From contig JABDCN010000014.1 of assembly GCA_013288125.1 (NCBI GenBank), forward strand, positions 1-41,775: 41,775 bases of DNA, written 5' to 3'. The stretch is from Gammaproteobacteria bacterium (GTDB lineage Bacteria > Pseudomonadota > Gammaproteobacteria > DSM-16500). Position 1 is the stretch's first letter. Every line of letters starts with the position of its first letter. The notes below the pieces were generated by a model. The model did no database searches and was not told the origin of the DNA. It saw nothing but the letters and a program-made list of their open reading frames with translations. Both the position numbers and the translations under genes were made by a program. This document shows positions 20,232 to 27,799 of the stretch, in pieces.

Positions 20232-21013
20232 ATAGATATTTCCCCCGAGAATACATGTACAGCGGGGCCAGTTAAGTGAATGGGTTGTGCATCACCATCC
20301 CATGCAATTTCAAGTGAGCCATAACAATATTCGACAGAGACGGGAGATTTCAATCCGTGCTGTGTCATTCCTGCAGCAACAGCAGCACAAGCATTACTAC
20401 CGCAAGCCAACGTTTCACCTGTCCCTCGTTCATATGTGCGAAGCGCAATGTGATGCTTATTTTTAATTTGCATGAATCCAACATTGATACCATTCGGAAA
20501 ATCAGTATGCGTAGCAATCATTTCACCTAATGCCCGTGTTTGTGAGGGATTTAATTCATTCACACGAATAATGGCATGTGGATTTCCAACATCGAGCACG
20601 GTTATTTCAATGGGACTAGTATGATGCGGTAGATGTAAATGAAAAGTAGGATGTTGTATACGAGGTACGCCCATCCCAACACTTATTTTGTCGAAATTTT
20701 CTATTTTAATAGGATAAACACCTGCTTTTGTTTCAAGGCTGAATTCTTTTTTTGATAAATGATGTTCATATAAATAACGCGCTACGCATCGCAATCCATT
20801 TCCACATTGTTCTGCTTCGCTGCCATCAGCATTAAAAATACGGCAAAAAAAATCGGCGCGAGAAGAAGGTTCTATTACTAATAATTGATCGAAACCAATT
20901 CCTTGATGGCGGTCTGCTAATGTTGAAACCGGCAGATGAGGTAAATTATCTGAATGTATGACAACAAAATCATTGCCTAATCCATGCATTTTCGTGAAGT
21001 AAATTTTATTCAT
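20228..21013 (-). CDS. dapF: Diaminopimelate epimerase
   Basis: DapF interconverts LL- and meso-diaminopimelate for lysine and peptidoglycan synthesis. The protein, from the ATG at 21013, starts MNKIYFTKMHGLGNDFVVIH, the family N-terminus. The two catalytic cysteines are in EQCGNGLRCVARYLYE and GETLACGSNACAAVAAG. At 261 residues it is slightly shorter than E. coli DapF (274). The start codon lies inside the end of the preceding lptM gene (ATGAATAA), so an upstream extension of the frame is not part of the protein. It is last in a pgi-lptM-dapF run and converges on pilP. Confidence 0.95.
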   Translation of the reverse strand: MNKIYFTKMHGLGNDFVVIHSDNLPHLPVSTLADRHQGIGFDQLLVIEPSSRADFFCRIFNADGSEAEQCGNGLRCVARYLYEHHLSKKEFSLETKAGVYPIKIENFDKISVGMGVPRIQHPTFHLHLPHHTSPIEITVLDVGNPHAIIRVNELNPSQTRALGEMIATHTDFPNGINVGFMQIKNKHHIALRTYERGTGETLACGSNACAAVAAGMTQHGLKSPVSVEYCYGSLEIAWDGDAQPIHLTGPAVHVFSGEISI

Positions 21014-21116
21014 GCGTGGTTTGCGCCTTGGGTAAATACAATTTACCATATTGTCCGCAAGCTGAAACAAAGATACAACTTGATATAATCAATAACAATA
21101 AAATAAAACGCTTCAT
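21006..21116 (-). CDS. lptM: LptM-like small lipoprotein (YifL family)
   Basis: A 36-residue frame reads MKRFILLLLIISSCIFVSAC and then GQYGKLYLPKAQTTHE. It has a lipoprotein signal peptide with lipobox VSAC (Cys 20), followed by the short G-x-x-G-x-LY-x-P motif typical of LptM/YifL, which in E. coli sits just upstream of dapF and helps mature the LPS transporter LptD. AAGGA lies 6 bases upstream (another ATG at 21119 is possible). Its start overlaps the pgi stop and its stop overlaps the dapF start, so all three are probably translated in a coupled way. Confidence 0.85.
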   Translation of the reverse strand: MKRFILLLLIISSCIFVSACGQYGKLYLPKAQTTHE

Positions 21117-22687
21117 CATATTTCCTTAGGATATTTTTTTGCGCGGGACAATATATCAGGCAGCAATTGTTTACCCAATTCGACGCCCCATTGATCAAAG
21201 GGATTAATTCCCCAAATGACACTCTCCACAAAAATTTTATGTTCATAAAGTGCGATGAGCGCACCCAAATTTTTTGGTGTGATTTGTTTGAGGTAAATAA
21301 TATTACTGGGTTTATTACCCGGAACCATTTGATGTAAAGCCAATGCTTTTGCTTGATGCTGATCAACACCTTGAGATAATAGAGTTTCAAATGCTTCTTC
21401 TATCGTTTTTCCGCGCATTAAGGCTTCTGCTTGGCTTAATCCAGAAGCTAATAAAAGCGTATTATTTGTATCACCGACTAAAATAAAATCGACAGGAATT
21501 AAAGCTTGTCCTTGATGTAATAATTGATGATAAGTATGTTGGCCCAAACAACCTTCTTCTCCAAAAATAACAGGACTTGTTGCATAAGAAAGAGTTTCTC
21601 CTGTCACATGAATTTGTTTGCCATTACTTTCCATTTCTGCTTGTTGTAAATATGGCACGAGATAACGCAGTCGATAAGAATATGGAATAATGGCTTGTGA
21701 TTGCGTATGAAAAAAATTTCTATACCAAATGGAAAGTAATGCCATTAAAACCGGCATATTTTGCGTCATATCCGCTGTTTTTGCATGTTGATCTATTTCA
21801 TATGCCCCTTGAAGAAAATCATTAAAGTGATCATTCCCCATCATGAGCATTAATGGCAATCCAACAGCAGACCAAATGGAATAACGTCCACCAACCCAAT
21901 CCCAAATCGGAAAAATATGCTGCTGAGGTATTCCCATCGTTAATGCTTTATCAACGGCAGCAGTAACCGCGATCATATGATGAGATAAAAAATCAGAGGG
22001 TAATTTGGACTTCATCCAACTCAATACAGTTTCTGTATTGGTCCGTGTTTCTAAGGTGGTAAATGATTTGGATGAAATAATAAATAAGCTTGTTTCAGCA
22101 TCGATGGCATTTAAAATCTCATTCACATGTGATTCATCGATACGCGATAAAAAATAAAATTTGAGATCTGTAATGGCATACTCGCGTAGCGCATGGATAG
22201 TCATCATTGCGCCTGTGTGTGAGCCGCCAATACCAATATTAATAATCGATTTAATTGGCTTTCCCGTTGCTCCTTTCCACGTTCCTGTATGAATTTGATG
22301 AACAACATCACACAGTCTTTCGCGTTCTCTTGCAATATCAAGCGCAATATTTTTGTCTTGTACATAAATGGCGGTATGTTGTTTATCACGCAATGCCGTA
22401 TGTAAAGCAGGACGATTTTCACTGACATTTACATTCATCCCATTCATGAGATGTTCAATTTTATTTGGGATATCGACAGACTCTGCCAAAGCCATCAATA
22501 AGGATAAGGTTTCAGTGGTGATGCGGTTGCGCGAATAATCGAAAAAGAGATCATGAACTTGTAAGCTAAATTGTGAAAGACGATTTTCATTTTGTGAAAA
22601 CCAATCTCGCATATGGTGTGAGGCTATTTTTTTTTGATGCTGGGCAAGCGCTTGCCATGCTTGTTGGTCAGTTATATTCATGATCAT
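21116..22687 (-). CDS. pgi: Glucose-6-phosphate isomerase
   Basis: Pgi interconverts glucose-6-phosphate and fructose-6-phosphate. The 523-residue protein shows NIGIGGSHTGAMMTIHALRE (sugar-phosphate site), SSKSFTTLETRTNTETVLSW, WVGGRYSIWSAVGLPLML (PGI signature 1 region) and the C-terminal signature region IWGINPFDQWGVELGKQL. The length is a little under E. coli Pgi (549). The start could be the ATG at 22687 or the one at 22681 (MNITDQQAWQAL); neither has a strong ribosome site. The sequence VGGRYS replaces the usual VGGRFS. Confidence 0.96.
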   Translation of the reverse strand: MIMNITDQQAWQALAQHQKKIASHHMRDWFSQNENRLSQFSLQVHDLFFDYSRNRITTETLSLLMALAESVDIPNKIEHLMNGMNVNVSENRPALHTALRDKQHTAIYVQDKNIALDIARERERLCDVVHQIHTGTWKGATGKPIKSIINIGIGGSHTGAMMTIHALREYAITDLKFYFLSRIDESHVNEILNAIDAETSLFIISSKSFTTLETRTNTETVLSWMKSKLPSDFLSHHMIAVTAAVDKALTMGIPQQHIFPIWDWVGGRYSIWSAVGLPLMLMMGNDHFNDFLQGAYEIDQHAKTADMTQNMPVLMALLSIWYRNFFHTQSQAIIPYSYRLRYLVPYLQQAEMESNGKQIHVTGETLSYATSPVIFGEEGCLGQHTYHQLLHQGQALIPVDFILVGDTNNTLLLASGLSQAEALMRGKTIEEAFETLLSQGVDQHQAKALALHQMVPGNKPSNIIYLKQITPKNLGALIALYEHKIFVESVIWGINPFDQWGVELGKQLLPDILSRAKKYPKEI

Positions 22688-22758
22688 GATGAAATATCCG
22701 GACTAGCAGTGTATATTATAATCGCACGGTCACACAATATACCCTGTAAGGTCCTGTC

Positions 22759-22965
22759 ATGGAAGAATTGTTAGAACGTTTAGAACATAAAATTCGCGAA
22801 TTAACTGATCAACACGATAAGTTAAAACATGCTCATTTCGAGTTGAACAGACGTAACTCCTTGTTAAACAAGGAAAAGGAAGCTTTATTGCTGAGAAGGG
22901 AAAAAGCGATTTCCCAAATCAAAACCTTGGTTGCCCGTCTTAAATCTATAGAGCAAATACCATGA
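22759..22965 (+). CDS. Small coiled-coil protein, ZapB-like (TIGR02449 type)
   Basis: The protein is 68 residues, almost entirely predicted coiled coil: LLERLEHKIRELTDQHDKLK, then HAHFELNRRNSLLNKEKEAL and ISQIKTLVARLKSIEQ. This small gammaproteobacterial family lies directly before zapA and resembles the division factor ZapB in size and form, though direct function is not shown. Its stop overlaps the zapA start (ATGA). It is divergent from pgi across a 71-base gap. Confidence 0.8.
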   Translation: MEELLERLEHKIRELTDQHDKLKHAHFELNRRNSLLNKEKEALLLRREKAISQIKTLVARLKSIEQIP

Positions 22966-23294
22966 ATCATTCAAAATTGATTAATACTTCAGTTGAAATT
23001 TTGGGCAAACACTATGCGATTCGTTGTCCCGAAAGTGAATTACAATCTTTACAGCAAGCGGCCCACTATCTCAGTGGGAAAATGGCAGAAGTGCAAGACT
23101 CAGGTAAAGCCATTAATTTGGAACGTATCGCGATTATTACTGCGTTAAATATGACGTATGAATATTTGCAAGTCGATCAACAAAAAGAGAGTTTCATCCA
23201 AAAAATTAATCACCGCATTGCACAATTACAAGGTAAAGTCGATTCGGTATTACAAGCCACTGCACAGGCAGAATTAATTTATACCGATGAATAA
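22962..23294 (+). CDS. zapA: Cell division protein ZapA
   Basis: ZapA stabilises FtsZ filaments at the division ring. It has 110 residues. The N-terminal globular part has VEILGKHYAIRCPESELQSL and the C-terminal helix has LERIAIITALNMTYEYLQVD followed by a coiled coil. The length is as usual. It overlaps both neighbours (ATGA with the ZapB-like gene, 8 bases with the cyclo-ligase gene), so the three form one operon. The zapA-ygfA junction that holds 6S RNA in many gammaproteobacteria has no space for it here. Confidence 0.92.
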   Translation: MNHSKLINTSVEILGKHYAIRCPESELQSLQQAAHYLSGKMAEVQDSGKAINLERIAIITALNMTYEYLQVDQQKESFIQKINHRIAQLQGKVDSVLQATAQAELIYTDE

Positions 23295-23856
23295 AAAAGA
23301 ACTCAGGGCTTATTTTCGTGAAATTCGTGCGCGTGTTTCCTCTGAAAATCGTGAAGCAGCAGCTAAACAGGCAGCTGAATTAATTTCTACGCAATCTTTT
23401 TTTAAGACCAGCCAACATATTGCTTGTTACTTACCTTTGGACGAAGAATTCGATACGCGTTCTCTTATCTCGACTATTTGGCAAACGAATAAAATATGTT
23501 ATTTGCCTATTGTTTTAAATAAAAAATTATTGTTTGGACGATATGATAAAGAAGATGAATTAAAATTAAATCAATATGGCATTCTTGAACCAATGGATCA
23601 GCATCAAATTGTTGATGCGGGACAATTAGATCTCGTCATTATGCCTTTACTTGCGTTTGATGTTCATGGACATCGACTAGGAACGGGCGGTGGTTATTAT
23701 GATCGCACATTTGAATTTTTAAAAAATGAAAAGAAAAAAATATGGATGATTGGATTAGGATATGCGAGTCAACAGACGGATAATATTCCTGTTGATTCGT
23801 GGGATGTTGTGTTGGATGGTGTGCTGACAGAAAAAGAAGTGATGCTGTCATCCTGA
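23287..23856 (+). CDS. 5-formyltetrahydrofolate cyclo-ligase
   Basis: This enzyme (E. coli YgfA/Fau, human MTHFS) converts 5-formyl-THF to 5,10-methenyl-THF using ATP. The 189-residue protein starts MNKKELRAYFREIRARVS (basic ATP-binding segment) and contains IACYLPLDEEFDTRSLISTI and MPLLAFDVHGHRLGTGGGYY. The latter is the conserved MPxxAFDxxGxRLGxGxGYYD signature. The last codons (CTG TCA TCC TGA) are supplied by a dispersed inverted repeat that begins at 23847, so the natural C-terminus may have been rewritten. Confidence 0.94.
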   Translation: MNKKELRAYFREIRARVSSENREAAAKQAAELISTQSFFKTSQHIACYLPLDEEFDTRSLISTIWQTNKICYLPIVLNKKLLFGRYDKEDELKLNQYGILEPMDQHQIVDAGQLDLVIMPLLAFDVHGHRLGTGGGYYDRTFEFLKNEKKKIWMIGLGYASQQTDNIPVDSWDVVLDGVLTEKEVMLSS

Positions 23857-23965
23857 GTATAAGGCTGTCATCCTGAGCGCAGCGAAGGATCACTAACAAA
23901 CATTATAAGTGCATTTTAGTGATCCTTCGCTACGCTCAGGATGACAGCCTTATACTCAGGATGAC
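23847..23965. repeat. Long dispersed inverted repeat, probable bidirectional terminator
   Basis: Two 50-base arms (23847-23896 and 23916-23965), nearly perfect inverses, start GTCATCCTGAGTATAAGG and contain TCCTGAGCGCAGCGAAGGAT followed by CACTAA. The loop is about 19 bases. The repeat lies between convergent genes (cyclo-ligase and NAD-GDH) and could end transcription from both sides. A shorter relative is at 29374-29456. Confidence 0.88.
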
Positions 23966-23975
23966 AACTGCTAAT

Positions 23976-26900
23976 TTACTGACAGGTTGTAATCACCGCT
24001 GACAGTTCACGTATCGCAATAAAAAACATGGTGTAATCGACATTCGAGCTGCTGTGCAACATCGCCAATATTTTTTCCCAACGATGGATGGCATGTTTAT
24101 TTTCTTTAAACCAAGCATCCATCAATCTATTTGGATCAGTATGTTTTTTACCTTCCTTCATGATGGCAACGGTCAAGTTACGTTGTGAAATATCTAATTC
24201 ATCACGTATCGTTAAACGAGCGAGCGCATTCCAATGCCCTTCACTGGTGTCTTTCGTCAAATGATCTCGGAACCAAACTAAATTCATTCGTTCTCCACCG
24301 AGAAAATAAACCTTAGCCGTATCGACTAAATCATAATGATGTGTTGTCGCCACTTGAATCACATTTAATGCTGCATAAATGGCGCGGTAACCCGCGATTC
24401 GTTTTGCAGCTTCTTGTGGTAATCCGACATGAACAAAATTTTCAATTAATGTATTTAAATATTGATGTGTTTGACCGCTCATTAAATCGGGTATAATTTT
24501 CTCAAGTATTTCAATTCGTGTAGAAAAATGCTTGATGACTTCTTCCAAATCTTGCTTTAAATAATTCCCATGTAAAAACCATCGTGAAGAAAGATTTAGT
24601 AATCCTCGTAAATTAAACAACATACCGTATTGTTCTGCCATGGGAATTTTAAACGTTAAAGAATGAATTAATTTTTGTAATTCTTTTATCGCAAAAATGT
24701 TATTAGAGATTGTATAAGCGCGAATAATATCTGCTACACTAGCGCCTGTTTCCATTTGTAATCGATAAACAAATGTAATTCCCATATTATTCACAACAAA
24801 ATTACTGAGTTGTGTTGCAATAATATCGCGTTTTAAGCGATGTTCATGCATTGCTTTATGATATTTTTTTCTCACAGCGGGGGGGAACGCTGTTTCAACA
24901 ATGTGTGAAAAATAAGGATTTTCTGGCAGATCAGATTTTAAAATTTCATGTTTGATATGGATTTTTGTGTAAGCGAGCAAGACAGCGAGTTCAGGTCTCG
25001 TGAGTCCAATACCAGCTGCTTTTCTTTCAACTAATTCTCTTTCATCTGGAATAAATTCTACTTCACGATTTAATATGCCTAGTGTTTCTAATTCTTTTAA
25101 ATAATTTGTTTGCAAACCAATAATACGATGCGAAGATTCTGCTGCAATACTCATGACTAGCGCTTGTTCATAATTGTCATTTAATACAAGTGCTGCGACT
25201 TCATCAGTTAATGAAGCTAGTAAAATATTTCGTTTTTTACGTGTTAATTTGCCTTGTTCTTCTTGTTTATCAAGTAATATTTTTAAATTGACTTCATGAT
25301 CTGAGCAATCAACGCCAGCAGAATTATCGATAAAATCTGTATTGATTAATCCACCGTTTAAAGCATATTCAATACGACCTAATTGTGTAAAACCAAGATT
25401 ACCGCCTTCGACAACAATTTTACATCGTAATTCATTGCCATTGATACGACAATAATCATTAGCTCGATCGCCGACATCCGTATTATTTTCACGTGTTGAT
25501 TTAACATAAGTACCAATGCCGCCATTAAAAAATAAATCGACGGGTGATTTTAATATCGCGCGAATTAATTCATTAGGGGCAAGCGAATCTTCTTCAATGG
25601 CTAATGCTTTTTTGATTTGTGGAGATAAGGGAATTGTTTTGAGACTGCGTGTAAACACGCCGCCGCCTTTAGAAATAAGGTTAGGATTATAATTTTCCCA
25701 AGAAGAAACAGGCAGTTTAAATAATCTGGTTCGTTCTTTAAAAGAGTGTTCAGGATGAGGATCGGGATCAAGAAAAATATCTCTATGATCAAATGCAGCA
25801 AGCAATTTAATGCGCTTAGAATAAATCATACCATTACCAAACACATCACCACTCATATCACCAACACCAATGACAGTAATAGGTGTTTTTTCTGCATCAA
25901 TATTTAATTCACGAAAATGACGTTTAGCGGATTCCCACGCGCCGCGCGCTGTAATTCCAATTTTTTTGTGATCGTAACCAGCTGATCCGCCTGATGCAAA
26001 GGCATCTTCTAACCAAAATTGATATTGCGCAGAAATATCATTTGCAATATCAGAAAACGTTGCTGTACCTTTATCGGCAGCCACAACAAGATAAGGATCG
26101 TCTTTGTCGTAACAAACAACATCATGTGGTTCAATACAACGATTTTTTATAATATTATCGGTTAAATCTAACAATCCTGAGATAAAAGTTTGGTAGCACT
26201 GGATCCCCGTTGCGCTTTGTGTTTTTACAACAAAACCACCCTTTGATCCTGAAGGAACAATCACAGCATTTTTGACGACTTGTGCTTTCATTAAGCCCAA
26301 TATTTCAGTACGAAAATCTTCCGGACGATCTGACCAGCGTAATCCGCCGCGCGCGACTTTTGTATTACGTAAATGGATTGCTTCGAAATGCGCAGAATAA
26401 ACAAATATTTCATATAAAGGAGTTGGCAAAGGTATTTCAGGAATAATGCGAGAATTGAGTTTAATGGCAAGATAATCTTTTTGTTTTTTATCTTTTGTTA
26501 ATTGAAAATAATTTGTACGCAGCGTTGCTTTTATCAAATCTAATAGTCGACGAATAATGCGATCTTCATCAAGGCTGGTCACTTTATCTAAGGCAGACAA
26601 AATTCGCTTTTCAATTTTATCGATTTCATTTTTTGATTGTTTAATTGTTTTAGGATTGTGACGAGCAATAAAATATTCAATTAAATCCTTACTGATCGCA
26701 GCGTGATTGATCAGTGCTTTTTCAATATAGGCTTGGCTGAATCGAAATCTGATTTGACGAAGGTATTTTGCATAAGTTCGTAAAATAATTATTTCTTGCC
26801 ATGAGAGCGAGGCACTTAATACTAATTTATTAAATCCGTCATTTTCAAGTAAGCCAAAATAAAGATGTGAAAATGCATCTTGAAATAATGTTTTAATATC

Positions 26901-27302
26901 TTTGATGATTAATTTGGCGCGTGAATAGGTGACAGTGAAATCACTGATCCAGATAGTTATTTTTTTTAAAGTTATTTTGTGCGGACGTTCATTCTCAACA
27001 CGTAAATCGAGATTTTCGAGCATGGGTAAAATATTGGAGAGTGGAATAGATTGTTGCCATTGAAATAAACGAAAATGCAACAAGCCATCTTTTCCAGCAT
27101 ATAAATTTATGGCAATAGTGGAATTGGCTGACAGTGTTTCTGCGTAATTAATATCTTCTATTGCAATATCGGGGGTGTAATCGTCGCAATAACTGTGAGA
27201 AAACGCTTGCGCATATTTTTTGTTGAGTGAGTTACCTTTTTCCTTTCCCTGTTGTTTGATTAATTTGTTGTGTAATTGTTTTTGCCAGGATACAGGCTTC
27301 AT
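23976..27302 (-). CDS. NAD-specific glutamate dehydrogenase, short form
   Basis: This enzyme oxidatively deaminates glutamate to 2-oxoglutarate with NAD, feeding the TCA cycle. The start at 27302 has AAGGAG 7 bases upstream. The 1108 residues contain the full catalytic region: RNTKVARGGLRWSDRPEDFR and VPSGSKGGF (about 320-360), VVAADKGTATFSDIANDISA, GVGDMSGDVFGNGMIYSKRI (about 477), VVEGGNLGFTQLGRIEYALN and IDNSAGVDCSDHEVNLKILL. Bacterial large NAD-GDHs are usually about 1,600 residues; this one lacks roughly 500 N-terminal residues (the ACT-like regulatory part). A clean ribosome site argues for a real short variant rather than a truncation. It follows two small genes on the same strand. Confidence 0.9.
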   Translation of the reverse strand: MKPVSWQKQLHNKLIKQQGKEKGNSLNKKYAQAFSHSYCDDYTPDIAIEDINYAETLSANSTIAINLYAGKDGLLHFRLFQWQQSIPLSNILPMLENLDLRVENERPHKITLKKITIWISDFTVTYSRAKLIIKDIKTLFQDAFSHLYFGLLENDGFNKLVLSASLSWQEIIILRTYAKYLRQIRFRFSQAYIEKALINHAAISKDLIEYFIARHNPKTIKQSKNEIDKIEKRILSALDKVTSLDEDRIIRRLLDLIKATLRTNYFQLTKDKKQKDYLAIKLNSRIIPEIPLPTPLYEIFVYSAHFEAIHLRNTKVARGGLRWSDRPEDFRTEILGLMKAQVVKNAVIVPSGSKGGFVVKTQSATGIQCYQTFISGLLDLTDNIIKNRCIEPHDVVCYDKDDPYLVVAADKGTATFSDIANDISAQYQFWLEDAFASGGSAGYDHKKIGITARGAWESAKRHFRELNIDAEKTPITVIGVGDMSGDVFGNGMIYSKRIKLLAAFDHRDIFLDPDPHPEHSFKERTRLFKLPVSSWENYNPNLISKGGGVFTRSLKTIPLSPQIKKALAIEEDSLAPNELIRAILKSPVDLFFNGGIGTYVKSTRENNTDVGDRANDYCRINGNELRCKIVVEGGNLGFTQLGRIEYALNGGLINTDFIDNSAGVDCSDHEVNLKILLDKQEEQGKLTRKKRNILLASLTDEVAALVLNDNYEQALVMSIAAESSHRIIGLQTNYLKELETLGILNREVEFIPDERELVERKAAGIGLTRPELAVLLAYTKIHIKHEILKSDLPENPYFSHIVETAFPPAVRKKYHKAMHEHRLKRDIIATQLSNFVVNNMGITFVYRLQMETGASVADIIRAYTISNNIFAIKELQKLIHSLTFKIPMAEQYGMLFNLRGLLNLSSRWFLHGNYLKQDLEEVIKHFSTRIEILEKIIPDLMSGQTHQYLNTLIENFVHVGLPQEAAKRIAGYRAIYAALNVIQVATTHHYDLVDTAKVYFLGGERMNLVWFRDHLTKDTSEGHWNALARLTIRDELDISQRNLTVAIMKEGKKHTDPNRLMDAWFKENKHAIHRWEKILAMLHSSSNVDYTMFFIAIRELSAVITTCQ

Positions 27303-27312
27303 GCCAAACTCC

Positions 27313-27546
27313 TTATAACTTTCTCCACTCATCGGAATCAATAATACGACCAGCTTTTTTTTCAGGGTGGCTTACTGCTTTAGGTGGAAAAAATTTTTGC
27401 TTGAGCCAATGGAATATAAACAAAATAAATCCTATGATCGCACCGAAAAAGAAAAGATAAGCGAGTAACATAATACCAAAGGCAAAAGCAACGATGGCAA
27501 TACCAATTAAAATAAAGGGGAGAACACTGTTAAGTAAACGCTTCAT
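27313..27546 (-). CDS. Small membrane protein, unknown function
   Basis: The protein has 77 residues. One or two hydrophobic helices (LLNSVLPFILIGIAIVAFAF, then LLAYLFFFGAIIGFILFIF) are followed by a basic, cytoplasm-like tail (LKQKFFPPKAVSHPEKKAGR). I recognise no family. The start overlaps the upstream gene's stop by one base (TAATG) and the next gene, NAD-GDH, follows after 10 bases, so the three are probably co-transcribed. Confidence 0.7.
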   Translation of the reverse strand: MKRLLNSVLPFILIGIAIVAFAFGIMLLAYLFFFGAIIGFILFIFHWLKQKFFPPKAVSHPEKKAGRIIDSDEWRKL

Positions 27547-27728
27547 TAAAATATGTTCCTATCAGATAATAGTGGATTGTCTCTTAAGGTACCTATCTTG
27601 GCATATTTAGCGATTTCTTTACGTTGAGAAATCGATAAAGTTGGATGATGTCGGTCATATTGAGCGAGAAATTCATCTAATTTGCTCGTATAATAGAGGA
27701 GACCAAAAATTGCTTTTATGTTTAACAT
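27546..27728 (-). CDS. Small CBU_0585-like protein
   Basis: The 60 residues read LDEFLAQYDRHHPTLSISQR, then KEIAKYAKIGTLRDN. The pattern D-x-x-x-A-x-x-D-x-x-HP-x-LS-x-SQ-x-x-E-I-x-KY and LRD resembles a short conserved protein family of Legionellales (CBU_0585 type), function unknown. It has no signal peptide. It is first in a three-gene leftward run that ends with NAD-GDH. Family membership is from memory of the motif. Confidence 0.6.
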   Translation of the reverse strand: MLNIKAIFGLLYYTSKLDEFLAQYDRHHPTLSISQRKEIAKYAKIGTLRDNPLLSDRNIF

Positions 27729-27799
27729 AGCGACCCATTAAAAAAAGTTGAGAATCAGGTTATATTATAACATGGTGAAGTGTCTTGGATGGAGATTGA

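Noticed and set aside
23280-23300. 6S RNA (ssrS), expected between zapA and the cyclo-ligase gene
   Set aside because: The two genes overlap by 8 bases, so there is no room; 6S RNA must be elsewhere.
24785-24800. TTATTCACA, a DnaA-box-like 9-mer
   Set aside because: It is a single occurrence inside the NAD-GDH gene with no cluster around it; expected by chance.
23976-27302. NAD-GDH as a pseudogene
   Set aside because: The frame is open over 1108 residues with all catalytic blocks and a strong ribosome site at the start.
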